This document shows positions 52,649 through 63,568 of a stretch of 64,000 bases of DNA, one piece after another; positions within the stretch are counted from its first letter, which is position 1; every line of letters begins with the position of its first letter. The notes beneath the pieces are model-generated. The model saw only the letters and a program-made list of their open reading frames with translations, ran no database searches and had not been told where the DNA came from. Position numbers and translations under genes: made by a program. Origin of the DNA: Lichenostomus cassidix (Eukaryota; Chordata; Aves; Passeriformes; Meliphagidae); the NCBI GenBank assembly GCA_008360975.2, contig CM039210.1, positions 11,224,293 through 11,288,292 of the forward strand, written 5' to 3'.

Positions 52649-53444
52649 TGAAGTTGTAAGGGGTCCGGCGGGGTCCGGCCGCCTGGCCCCAACGAGCTCC
52701 GGGGCTTCGGGAGACCTCGGGGGCCTCACCTGGCCCAAGCTCTCAGCCCTCCCGGCTGTTCAGCTCTGTCCCAGAGGCGGCTGCGGTCAGCCTCGGTGTT
52801 CCCAGGGTCGCTCCTTGGAGCTGCAGGGACCACGCGGCGGAGGCGGGTGCCTCCCGGGCAGGAACGCCGTGGAGTCGCTGGTCGCTTCCCGTGATAAAGA
52901 GAGTGCTACGAGTTGAGAGTCAGCAGTGTGCAGTTTATTCAAGGAGAAGCGGCGCGGGGGAGGCACACTGGGGGCTCTCGGGTGGGGCGGTCCACGCAGC
53001 TGCCGGGCGCAGAACCCGGCAGGGCTGGGGTCGCGGCCACACCACGCCGAGAGAACAAAGGGAAGGGGTTTTTAGGGGGAAATACGGGGTTTCCCGGGGA
53101 GGAACAGCAGGGGCGGAGCCAACGGGGCTCAGGGACAACATGAGGGACAAGCGGGGGAGCAAATGAAATATAAGTAGGGAGGGGATTACAAGCAACTCAT
53201 GGGGAAAGCCCGGCAACAGAACATTCTAGTGAGGGCAAGCAGCGGGGGCGGTGCTAGGGGCGGGGAAGCGAACTTTAAACCAATAAACTTAGGAAAAACT
53301 TTCCAGGGGAGGGAGAGAGCGGTTTACGGCCCGGCCTCCTCCGAGTCCCAGGCGATGGCATCCTCGGCAGCGTCCCCGTGGATTACGCCGACCGCCGGCC
53401 TCGGGGACTCGGGATCTGCAGCATCGGGCTGCCGCACCCCCACA
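52649..53444 (-). mobile_element. 5' LTR of A2
   Basis: 796 bp. AATAAA is at 52934-52939 (plus-strand TTTATT) and the TATA-like TATATTT at 53166-53172. About nine differences from the 3' LTR by eye (roughly 1.1 percent). Confidence 0.95.
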
Positions 53445-53450
53445 GGTAGT

Positions 53451-55597
53451 AAAAAAGAAACAGCAGTAAGGGTTACTGCAGAAAACATATAGAATAAATT
53501 GAGCAAAGAAGGAATAGAAGTACCTATAACCAAATGTCAAAGACCTTCTAAAGAAGTAAAGTTTTTAAGAGTCTGGTGGGTTTCAGGCAGAGCTGTAATT
53601 CCGGAGGAAACTATTACAAAATTAGACACCATACCTACTCCCACAACAAAAAAAGAACTGCAGCAAATAATGGGTACCTTGGGGTACTGGAGAAAGCATG
53701 TTCCTGAGTTTTCCATAATAGCAAAACCCTTATACACACTAATGAGAAAAAATCAAGCATGGGAATGGGATGATGTTCACCAACAAGCTCTGCAAACATT
53801 AATAGAAAAATTAAAAACCTACCAATCCCTTGGTCCAGTTCATCCCAGCAATCCTATTGTGGTTGAGTGGGGTTTTGCTGAACATGGAACTTACTGTAAT
53901 TTATTTCAAAAGAGACCTGAAGGACCCAAACGTCCACTGAGATTCAGCTCAACATCATTTAAAGACACTGAAAAAAGATATTCCAACTGGAAAAAAGGAC
54001 TTTTATCTCTTACTAGAGCTCTAAAACAAGTAGAGAGATTTCAGCAGCTGCAGCCTGTTAAAATTCAAAGACCTTTCAGCTTGCTAAGTAGTGTAACAAA
54101 AAACTCTGCTCCGCCTGAGGGCATTGCACAAAGACCCACAGTACAAAAATGGTTTGCATACCTCACAGGTATCACAGACCAAATGATTATCACTAAAAGA
54201 CCGATAAAACATACGAAATTACAGATAGACATTCCCCCAGACACTCTGGCTCTGCAACAGCCGTTCAAAAGCAGCCCAATAACCGACGCTCCTGCGTTTT
54301 CCCCAGATTCTAAAGTAAAAAGTGTATGGTTTACTGACGCCTCAGCTAAACGAATTGATGGAATATGGAAGTACAGAGCAGTAGCTCTGAATGTTGAAAC
54401 GGGAGAGGAAGTGATAGAAAAAGGTTTAAAAAGTACACAAGTAGGAGAGTTGAAAGCAGTGTTACTGGCAGTAAAGAGAAAGGCAGAGAAAGTATATGTG
54501 GATTCTTACGCCGTCTAGGCTGGAGCCACACAATGGTTGTGTCAGTGAGAAGCGTTGAATTGGCAGGTAAATGGAAAGACAGTTTAGCAAAAAAAAGATT
54601 GAGAGTGGTTGTTAACAGAAGCTCAGAATCGAAAAATCCAAATAAACTAGGTTAAAGCACATTCAAATGATCATACATTGCAATCGTTTTAAAACAACAA
54701 AGTAGATAATCTAACAAAAATAAAAAAGATAAAAAGTAATGAATTAGAAAACTCACAACACTGGTACAGATTAGCAGAATTTTTACATTGTAAATTAGAT
54801 CACACGAGTGAAAGTGCTCTCTTTTTTGCAGCACAAAGTAGAGGATGGCCCATAACCAGACAGATGTGCAAAAATATCCTCACACAGTGTCCACAATGTC
54901 AGCTGAGACTCAAACAAAATCACCCAGATCAAGCACCACCCTTACACATCAAAGATAATAAGGCACTGTAGTCAACCTGGCAAATAGATTATATTAGACC
55001 TTTAAAACCATCTAATGGTTATAAGTACATATTAACAAGAGTTGAAGTTGTATCTAGACTAATAAAGGCCACAAAAACCAGACAAGCTAACACAGAAGCC
55101 ACTATCTCAGGACTTAGTGAGTGGTTTTCTAGCCTTCCTGCTCCAGACTCCATACAGAGTGATAACGGATCACACTTTACCAGTACAGCAGTACAAGATT
55201 GGGCCAGGAAGGAAAGTATCAAGTAGATTTTTCACACACCTTATTATCCACAGGCAAATGGAATGGTAGAACGGGCCAATAGTTTACTGAAACGCTACCT
55301 TAAACCACAGAATTCTAACTAGGACAAACGGTTATCTTATGCTCTTTATCAGTTAAATAATAAATATAGAGTAATGAGTAGTCCAATCTCACGAGCTTTC
55401 TTAAGCCCTGTGTCTTTTCAGACAACTCCACATAAAAAGACTGAAACTTTTCAAAATAATCTAACAGTGAGCCAACAAGTTATGGTAAAACTACCCCAAA
55501 TTGGAATTGTACCAATGATGCTGACAAGTGCTCGAGGGCCCATGGCTTGGGTAGCTACTGATTCTAATAAGCACCAGCATAGAATCAGCTCTCAATG
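53451..55597 (+). pseudogene. pol: S pol, RT end to integrase, many in-frame stops
   Basis: This resumes the S RT after A2. Thumb/connection shows IPTPTTKKELQQIMGTLGYW. RNase H has VWFTDASAKR near 54325. Integrase has an HHCC region (about 54780-54905), WQIDYI near 54980, SDNGSHFTS near 55160 and PYYPQANGMVERAN near 55238-55280. The whole region stays in one frame. It is broken by stops at 53490, 54516, 54546, 54585, 54600, 54648, 54690, 54969, 55224 and 55320. Nearly all sit where tryptophan is expected. Confidence 0.88.
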
Positions 55598-56020
55598 AAT
55601 ATTTCCCACATTTTAAAACTGTAACAAAACTGATTTCGCTAAGGGCAAGACCCTGTTTAGCCACTAAAAACTCATAAAACCGTCCCTACACTGCCCCCAT
55701 GTGACAGCAGTGAAAATAGCGACCTAGTTCCAACTACAGGCCAACAGAGGGAATGACAACTCTCAAAGAAAATGTTAATCACTATTTAAATTCTGTTGTT
55801 TTAGTTTCTCTAATAACCGTAAATATTTAAGAATATCCCCACCAGATCTAAAGCTAAGTGTGTACTCCAGACGTGAGAAGAAAAAGAGAAAGAACTGCTT
55901 GCTACACGGCTGTGAAAACTTCAAAAAGTCCTGGACTCTTAAAGACAAACAACACCCATTCCACATAAACAGAAAACCGCATGAAACTGCACACCAACCA
56001 GTAAATGTGTTGTAATCAAA
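55598..56020 (+). other. S pol-env intergenic stretch
   Basis: AT-rich, with no recognisable domain. It probably holds the degraded integrase C-terminus and the env splice acceptor region. No long frame is seen. Confidence 0.5.
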
Positions 56021-57331
56021 ATGTTAATGATAATGTTGTTTATGTTTTTATGCCTGCAAGTGACTGTTTTTAACAATGCTAAATGGCACACCAGCCACCC
56101 TGATAAAACTTTGCAATTAGTCATTGTGAAAGGGAAACCAGAGAAAAATGTTAATACTTCCATGGCTCACTCTAACCTAACACAAATAGAACAAATGCTA
56201 TCTGACCCATGGAAAAGAAACACCCATCTCAAATTAGTACAAGCTGTAACTCTGATAGCCAATCGAAGTGATTGTTGGATCTGTTCTCAATTTCCTACTC
56301 ACTCAGATGAAGGTACTCGAATAATGGGAATTCCCACACCAGGTATATTTTCCAATGGTATCCCTCCTGCCAAAATAATGCTCTTTTTGGGGGGAACCAC
56401 AAGTCACACCATTATAGACCAACAAATCCTAACAATAGACATTGTAACTGTGGGAACTTCCTGTATTCACAGATGTCTAGAGGGACCAGGAGTAACTTCA
56501 CACCAAAGAATAAAATTACCTGAATGTAACCGTAGTGTCAAAGTAAGAATTTATCCCGAGTGCCATTCATATCTGGACGTAACTAAAAAAAGCATTTTAA
56601 CCACGCAATGGTGGCCTATTCCAGACAGCATGGGATACTATTGGCTTTGTGAAAACCAAGCTAGAAAAGCTCTACCCCCTATGTGGGAAAGAATATGCAC
56701 CATCGGTACAGTTGTCCCAGAAATAGACATTATTGACAAATCAAAATTTCCCCGAAGACACCTAAGATCCTTTATTACAAGACACAAACGGAATTTAAAT
56801 CCTTTAGTTGAGAGGCCTACTAAATTTCATAAATTTATAAGAGAGTTCTTACCATAGATAGGAATACCTGAATTAGAAAAAGCAATAGTAAATATATCTG
56901 GAGTTATTAAACAAATAGAAAACCGGACAAATGATGCAATCAGTACCTTACAACAAAAAGTCACCAGCCTCTCAAAAGTAGTTAAGCAGAACCAAATAAC
57001 TTTAGACTTGATATTAGCCTCCAAAGGTGGAGTATGCACAGTCATCAACACAAGCTGCTGTGTATATGTAGATCAAACCCTCTTAATACAAACTAATCTA
57101 GAAAAAATTAAGAAAAACACTAAAATTTTACACGAAATCCAAAAAAATCAAAGACCAGATTTATTTGATTAGATAACTTCAGGAATCCCAAATTTAAGTG
57201 CAATCATGAAGAAACTAATTGGTGTAATAATTGTAGTTGTAACATTAATGATTGAAATCTAGATCATACTTCAAATTTGCAAAATTAGAATCAACAAAAT
57301 AAGTAAATCCAATAATAATCAACATCTCTAA
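56021..57331 (+). pseudogene. env: env of S (gammaretrovirus-type), three or more stops
   Basis: Leader MLMIMLFMFLCLQ, then a surface subunit with CWIC near 56274-56285, a furin-type RHKR site near 56780-56795, and a TM with heptad repeats (LQQKVTSLSKVVKQNQ). A CX6CC loop (CTVINTSCC near 57031-57057) and a membrane anchor (GVIIVVVTLMIEI) follow. One frame runs throughout, with TAG at 56855, 57170 and 57260. CWIC plus CX6CC define a covalently linked gamma-type envelope, which is unexpected beside a class III-like pol. Confidence 0.87.
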
Positions 57332-58116
57332 AAAGAAGAAATCCCAAATTTAGCTTTGTTCACTCAGTGCTATTGAAGTACTGAATAATTTAGCAAATCT
57401 AAGTGATGTTTATGTATATACTTTATAATTTTTCCACATATATTACTTTATGTCTTTACCTTGATTGTCACAGTAAGAAAAAGAAATTGTATCCTAAATA
57501 TAACCTAATCAATTTATAATCAACCCTAGTATATATATATATTTCTATATCTACCTCTCTATGTGTATTTGTTTACATTTTTATAAAATTGTCTAACATT
57601 TTATATGCTAACACTAAACTCCATTGAGAAACGAAGAGCGAAAGACTCACCAACCATACACTAGACTCATTCAGCTGCTACAACCAAGAAGCTACCTTCA
57701 CAGACTCTTTGTTCCTGATCTTCCCAAAATCTCAAAACTCAAGGGGTAGAAAACAACCTACTCTACATGGACTAATACTTGTTAAATTGCCTCCAAATAC
57801 TATAGACATTCTGAAGTTAATGTCATATTTACTAATCCCTTAGTTGTTACTACTAATGTTTCTCTTATATGTATATTTTGCTACATAATCTACTACATGA
57901 GCCCATAAACTGAAGCAACAGCAAATGCTTCCTATTAACATAGTCAATTTTCCATTAAAGAATAATACAATTTTAGAAACGCAATGTATACCAAAAAATT
58001 CAACAATAATACATAAATTAAAAAAGCGTGGATGCGTTTTATAACATAAAAGCAAGAGACACCTGCACTGTCACTTCATGATACAAGAGTTGTGTCTTTG
58101 AGTCACAGGGGTAGAT
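57332..58116 (+). other. S 3' untranslated region
   Basis: AT-rich non-coding sequence between env and the 3' LTR. A weak purine tract (ACAGGGGTAGA) lies before the LTR. No gene is seen. Confidence 0.6.
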
Positions 58117-58833
58117 TGTGGCAGGACAGACACCCCCCCCCCTTCTCTCTCTCCCTGATTGCTAGCCGAGATCGATGGCTCAGATTAAGTCAATGGCTTA
58201 ATCCTGACTATCAATGCTGGCGTCTGGAACTCAGAGCGAGACACTGAGAGACTGTGAGTAATTTTCAAGTGACCGCAAAATACACACTCTTTTCCCTATA
58301 AAACACCACGCAAAACTCAGTAAAATCAGAAGCTTTTGTACATGGATACTGGAGCGTGAGAAAAGTTTCTCCCCCAGCTTGGACGCGAGCTGTGCGGTTA
58401 CTTCCCGTGGGATTGAGAGCGGATCTGGTACATCCCCAACCCCAAAAATTGGATTTGGTAAGAAGCATTCAGTTTCCTGAATTGTATTTCTCTTTGCTAG
58501 CTACAATAATATTAATAGGTACCTTTTTCATTTTTAGCGCTGTATTGTTTTAATCTCCCTATTTTGGGCACACATATATATATGTTTATTTTAGCTATGA
58601 ATAGCTTTTCATGTGTTGTGTAGTAAAATTTGTCTAGTTCTTTGTTCCGTTCTCACCTGTGTCTAATAAACCATAATCTATTTTACATTAGACATAAATC
58701 AGCTGTCTTTATAAAAACTTACGAGTGAGACTGAATTTTGGGGTGCTGGTCACTCTGAATAGGTTTGGTCACTAGTTGTCATAGGCCTAGGCAACTGGTA
58801 AAATCCATATACCCTCTGTTTCCACTCGTGACA
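58117..58833 (+). mobile_element. 3' LTR of S
   Basis: 717 bp, TGTGGCAGGA...CTCGTGACA. Compared with the 5' LTR it carries several G-to-A differences between about 58587 and 58740. It is followed by ATACC and the resumed D2 matrix. Confidence 0.94.
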
Positions 58834-59095
58834 ATACCTCAATTCATCAAACCTGCCCTGGGCCCGAAGCTCTACCAGTAGTTCTGTGATTAATTGGCTG
58901 TCCAAACTACCAAAACGGGGCTATTTGTCTCCCTACCTCAGTTTCAAGACAGGCTACACCCACAAGGACAGCCTAGTGAGTTTCTGCGTGTTCAGGGGGG
59001 GTTCTTTTCTCCGTTAGGATGTGCCAGTTTTTTAAGATCAGACCCAGCGGGGAATCCTGCAGGATTTTTGGGTTAGCAGAAGACGCACCACCCAT
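58834..59095 (-). pseudogene. gag: D2 gag matrix start
   Basis: The ATG at 59095 begins MGGASSANPK and matches D+ 12499 onward. The frame contains small indels. It joins 42168 once S and one ATACC are discounted. Confidence 0.85.
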
Positions 59096-59440
59096 GTTTC
59101 GTTTATAAACAGGAAAGAAAAAGCCAGAAAGAAAGTTCTTAGCCTAGAGTCTGGCGTGAGAAAAGAACCTGCGATTCTCATGCCCCAGCAGAGTAAGGAA
59201 AGCAAAGTTTAAAGGAGCACACACACGGGGCTTAAAACCCTGGCGAAGTTTCAACCACTAACCCTCGGATAGTTGAACTCACGCCCTTAACCTCTGGGCC
59301 ACGGGCTCCCCCTGAGCTGCCATGTGGCCCCCCGTGAGTAATAGCGAGGGGCCTCCCCCTCTCCTCACAGCCCCTGTGCAAGCTGAGCGGGTTGTAAAAC
59401 CTCCCCCTTTTATGGCCCCCCTTGGCCACACTCCTGCCCT
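59096..59440 (-). other. D2 leader, 5'-truncated
   Basis: Matches the D1 leader (36979-37330) up to GGCCACACTCC near 59433. The expected primer site and 5' LTR are absent and host sequence begins, so the 5' end was lost. Confidence 0.75.
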
Positions 59441-59441
59441 A

Positions 59442-59651
59442 CCTCCCATTCCCGGCCGATCTCGCATTCTCAGCTGATCCCAGGTTCCTGGGCGATCCCA
59501 CATTCCCAGCAGGTTGCACAGGATGTTGTAGCGCTCCAGCCCTGTGGGGCTCCACAGGGATTTGTGCGCCTGGAGCTCGACCAGCAGCAGGGACACCATG
59601 GAGTCCCGGGACAGGAAATGGGAACAGGCCTCCAGGGCATCCCACAGGGTC
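59442..59651 (-). CDS. Candidate host exon
   Basis: A CATCCCCAG acceptor precedes 59651 on the minus strand. The frame encodes LWDALEACSHFLSRDSMVSL and LERYNILCNLLG, a helical Leu-rich pattern. The 3' limit is uncertain: a GTAGGG donor near 59442 would include a short internal repeat (MWDRPG/MRDRPG). The gene is not recognised. Confidence 0.45.
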
Positions 59652-59659
59652 CTGGGGAT

Positions 59660-60300
59660 GGGATAAGGATGGGATTGGGATAGTGTTTCCATGGGATTAT
59701 GGAATGGGATGGGCTGGGAGGGAGCTCCAAGCCCAGCCCGTTCCATGGGACACCTTCCCCAATCCCAGGGTGCTCCAGCCTGGTTTGGAATAATTCCAGG
59801 GATGGGGAATCCTCTGGGAATTCCAGCCCAGGGCCTCCCCACCCTCACAACTCCCAGTTCCACCCCATCCCATTCCAATCCCCCCCTCCCAATCCCCAAC
59901 CTCCTCATCTCAATCCACCCCATCCCAATCCCCCATCCCACTCCCTTCATTCCAATTCCCCTACCCCAAATTCCCCATTTCCCAATTCTCCATCTTATTC
60001 CCCCCATCCCATTCCTCTTATCCCATTTCCCCCTCACATCCTCCTCATTCCATTCCCCCCACTCCAATCCCTCCCATACCAATCTCCCCTCTCCCATTCC
60101 CCTTGTCCCAATTCCTCTCATCCCAATCCCTCTCATCCCAATATCCTCCATCCCATCCTGCATTCCAATCCCCCCATTCCCAGACCCCTCATCCTAATCC
60201 CTTGCCTCCCATTCCCCTCATCCCAATCCCCCATTCCCAGTCCCCTTATCCCAATTCCTCTTGTCCCAGTCCCAATCCCAAACAATCCCAAATACCTCAC
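59660..60300. repeat. Host CCCCATCCCA/TTCCCA-type tandem array
   Basis: An irregular CCCATCCCATTCC array, densest at 59850-60290. Long ORFs on both strands are repeat artefacts. It resembles the array at 28255-28485 on the other side of D2. Confidence 0.75.
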
Positions 60301-60514
60301 CGCAGCCACAGCTCATCTGCTCCCTGTTTGGCCACATCCGTTTTGATACTGGCCCAGAGCACCACAGGCTTGGACACAAGCGCCAGGATGGGCCGGGAAT
60401 GTCCCGAGAATGTGTCCCTAAGGCCAGCAGCCACTGGGCCACCACATCCAGTGCCCGCTCCGGCCGCCCCTGGCAGTGCCAGCTCTCCACATGCAGCTGG
60501 AAGCACTTGTGGAT
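60301..60514 (-). CDS. Candidate host exon with internal frame change
   Basis: A TTTTCTTGCAG acceptor precedes 60514 and a GTGAG donor follows 60301 on the minus strand. The first half reads IHKCFQLHVESWHCQGRPER and the second half reads VSKPVVLWASIKTDVAKQG in another frame. A one-base indel near 60420 is implied, marking a pseudogene, an allele or an assembly error. It is the same helical style as the other candidate exons. Confidence 0.5.
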
Positions 60515-60618
60515 CTGCAAGAAAAGTCGGGGAAAATCAGGAAAAATTGGGATCCCCAGGGGGAATTCCTGGCATCCCACAGCCCCTTTGTTCCCTGGGA
60601 TGAGGGATGGGTGTGGAG

Positions 60619-60850
60619 AAGGGAATTGGGGCTGTTCCGGGAGCAAAAATGTTTCCCTTTTTTTCTGCCTTTGCTTGGAAAAGAAATGGCTTTGGAGCTG
60701 GGAATTGGGGTTGTTTGAGGAGGAAAAATATTCCCGTATTTTCTGTCTTTACTGGGAGAAGGAAGGACTTGGAGCTAGGAATTGGGGCTATTCCTGATTC
60801 AAAAATATTCCCATTTTTTCTCCCTTCACTGGAGCAGGGAATTGAGGCTA
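60619..60850. repeat. Three-unit, about 78-bp tandem repeat
   Basis: Units begin GGGAATTGGGGCTGTT / GGGAATTGGGGTTGTT / AGGAATTGGGGCTATT and contain CAAAAATrTTyCC. This is intronic host sequence. Confidence 0.8.
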
Positions 60851-61252
60851 GTCACAAGGCTAGGTATCTTGTGGGGCTTGAGTACTGATGGAAACAGGGA
60901 AGCTGTGTCCCAGTCCAGACAGGAGAACCCCTGGACTGGGGCCTCTGCAACAAGAATTTCACCTTGTTAACGGGATAAAAACCCCAAAACACCACAGCAA
61001 TCCAACTAATCTAGATCATTGACAAATTCTAGATGTTTCTTTCTTGTTCAGAGAATTCTTGAAAGACTTACTGTGAGAAAAGCTTTCTGCACACTAACTC
61101 CATCAGAATGTGATTGCCATATGAAATTTTCTTGGCCAAATAGATCCAATTGATCAAAAAAAGTCAAAATCAACTCATCACTTGTAAGACAAAAATTATC
61201 AAGATGCTGAAAAATAATCACCAGATGATTTTTTCCTGAGATCAGATGCCTG
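60851..61252. other. Unassigned host-like sequence
   Basis: AT-rich, with no exon, LTR or repeat recognised. It ends at the E2 LTR. Confidence 0.5.
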
Positions 61253-61652
61253 TGTTAGCGTGGAAAACACATAATCACTGAATGATTATATGCAGGTGCC
61301 TTTATTCGAGCTCGGGAAGCCGGGGTGTAACATCTACCCAAATCTGGCTTCGCTATAGGTTTGAAACAAGTACAGTTTTATACCTTTCCTTACAGAACAG
61401 TGATGTAATAATATGTTAATCATCAACTTATCATTGTTCCATTGTTTCCCCCCAAGCATGACTTTAAGCCCCCTTATCTCCCATAGTATTTCTGATTTAT
61501 TTCACAGGTGCTAATCCGCATGATTTCACTAAAACAATCCCCATTCTCTAAGCAATCTTCGTGATCATGTCACTGAGCCCCCGTACATGCAGTGCCTACC
61601 TATCCTGTTCCTAAAGCCTATTTTTAACTAACATTTTAACCCAATGTTAACA
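61253..61652 (-). mobile_element. 3' LTR of E2
   Basis: 400 bp, plus strand TGTTAGCGTGG...CAATGTTAACA. AATAAA is on the minus strand (plus TTTATT 61301-61306). The purine tract (minus strand CAAAGGGGGGAA) abuts it at 61653-61664. Confidence 0.88.
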
Positions 61653-61713
61653 TTCCCCCCTTTGAAAGCATTTTCACTTTATAGGTGTGAATGCTTTCAC
61701 TTGATATAGTCCT

Positions 61714-63485
61714 TTATACTGGATGCTCGTCTTCGAATCCAGGGTTGTTATGAGCGTTGTTATGGATGTTGTTGTGGACCGGAGAATCCGCAGACAATGG
61801 ACGTGGATCCTTGTTTCGTGTCAGTGCCCTCATTATCTGTCGGTTCCAGGATGTCTTTCTCTGTATCTCTCCTTTCAGTATGCTGTAGACTACCCAAAGT
61901 ACTAGAAACATAACTAATTATATTATTAAATTTTCAATAATAGATTTAATCCATGAACTCACATTCCATCCTAACCCCTTGAAGATTTTATCTAACCAAC
62001 TCGTAGTCAAGTCCTTTTGTTCATCCTGTGCTCCGTGCTCTATTTGTTTTAACTAATAGATGTCATGTTCTACATCTGCAGTTACATTTGGGATGTGGAT
62101 GCAGCAATGATCAACTTGTCCTTTTAAAAACTCACACACTCCATGTTCTTTCAGGAGTAGCATATCTAAAGCCAATTGATTTTGTAAAGTCATTTTGGTA
62201 GTAGCTTGTAATTGCATGTTTAGTTCTTTGAATCCTTCCCGAGTAATTCTTGCTAACCTCTCTACCTGACCTGTAAGTCTGTACATCATTTCTCTGTTTC
62301 GGTAGTTTGCTATAGGGCCAAACAGAGATTCTAGAGTCCACCCAAATTCTACTCCACTAGAGGGTTCTTGCCAAGTTTCATCCTGATTTTCATTATCTGA
62401 AACCTCTGGTCTTGTTCTTATTTGTAAAAGTTCACGTTTCCCATTGAATGGGGACTTTTCCAGATTGGACATAAAGTAGGGAGGCCCAGAGTAAATTCTT
62501 TTACTTTTTCATCTGCAGACAGGTGGGTTGTCCAGGTACCATCACTTGTTGCCCCAAACAAATTGTCCTGGGCTCTTGATTGTACTTCTACTACATCCTA
62601 TTTTATTCTAAAATTTACATTACCCTATTTATGTTTGATTCTTCTACAGGCACAATCAATTCGCATGGCAGCCACCAGCGATGGTACTTGTTTTATCTCT
62701 ACATCATCAGACATGCAATCATAGGTTTTATTACATGCCCACCAACTTACCTCATCTGCCTGCACTCTGCTGCTGGTGGCAGTGTTTATTACTGCTGGAT
62801 CAGTGCCATCTTCAGGGCCTGTCCATTTTAGGCACCAAGGGGTGTTTGCCATATATTTAAATTTTGAAGTATACTCAGGGACCATGCACTGTCCCAGGGT
62901 TACATCCTATCCTTTCTATCCTTTGCTTCACATTTCCATATCAGGGTGGTCTTTGTGACATTTTCTGTGACCTTTTGATAGTGTGGCAAGAAGCATTGCC
63001 ATTTGGCAAGGTTTGATCTTCAACCCACCACTCTAGATTTTGTCCCACTTTCTCATTACTTAAAAGATAGTCCTTTTGCTCAAGTACTGCATCCAACCAT
63101 AACCTGTTACATTCCAAGTTACTTTAACTTTCTGCCTGGACTCGGGTACTTGTTTACATACAATTATCTTATTGTCCAGAATTTCAGGTAATTTTGATGT
63201 GATAATTTCCCAGTTTACTGGGTCTCCTGCTGCCTTTGGTATTGGCAGACAGGCAGTTATTCTACTGATGTTTTGCATTTTGGCATAATCTTTAACTAAC
63301 CCAATCATCGCATTCTCAGCCCAAATTTCATTGGAAACTTTTATCACTTGCGTTTTTGCCTGTACCTCTCTCTTCATTCTAGAATGAAGAGTGGTTAGTT
63401 GATTATCCTGCATTCCATATCCCCAAGCAATATCACTCCCAATTAATATCCATAAAATGAGCATCGGCACAGGTACTAAGATCAT
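61714..63485 (-). pseudogene. env: env of E2, broken
   Basis: Leader at 63485 (MILVPVPMLILWILIGSDIAW), with SU pieces at 63060-63485 and 62625-62885. TM at 62053-62472 has LQNQLALDMLLLKEHG and a cysteine cluster with wider spacing than CX6CC (CEFLKGQVDHCC). The anchor and cytoplasmic tail are at 61714-61960. At least three frame interruptions are present. Confidence 0.8.
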
Positions 63486-63568
63486 TTTAAACAGTTAAAC
63501 CCGTCTTATCTGCAATTTCATCAGTCCCGGGGTTGTGTAGCCCACAGTCTCGGATGGGTCTTCTTTAC

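Larger units (their letters stand above)
45386..53450 (-). mobile_element. Provirus A2 with 6-bp target duplication
   Basis: Full provirus 45392-53444 on the minus strand. LTRs are 52649-53444 (5') and 45392-46187 (3'), both 796 bp, differing at about nine sites by eye. The duplication GGTAGT is at 45386-45391 and 53445-53450, the length made by alpha- and betaretroviral integrases. gag, pro and pol are all open and env has an internal deletion. It splits the S pol gene. Confidence 0.96.
42169..58833 (+). mobile_element. Provirus S (class III-like pol, gamma-type env) inserted in D2 gag
   Basis: Bounded by two 717-bp LTRs (42169-42885 and 58117-58833) and a perfect 5-bp target duplication ATACC (42164-42168 and 58834-58838). 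It encodes gag, pro, pol and env. Pol is split by A2 (45392-53444). Removing A2 gives a provirus of about 8.6 kb. A solo LTR of the same family lies at 15593-16337, also with a 5-bp duplication. Confidence 0.94.
28486..59440 (-). mobile_element. Provirus D2 (class I), split by proviruses D1 and S
   Basis: On the minus strand the order is leader and gag start (59440-58834), [S insertion], rest of gag, protease, RT, RNase H and integrase N-terminus (42168-38044), [D1 insertion], integrase C-terminus and env (30865-29000), and 3' LTR (28998-28486). Target duplications at both insertion points (GGAT for D1, ATACC for S) rejoin the coding order exactly. The 5' LTR is missing: leader similarity to D1 stops near 59440 and host sequence follows. 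Confidence 0.9.

Noticed and set aside
59690..60350. Proline/serine ORFs in the CCCAT array
   Set aside because: Low-complexity DNA translation with no conserved motif.
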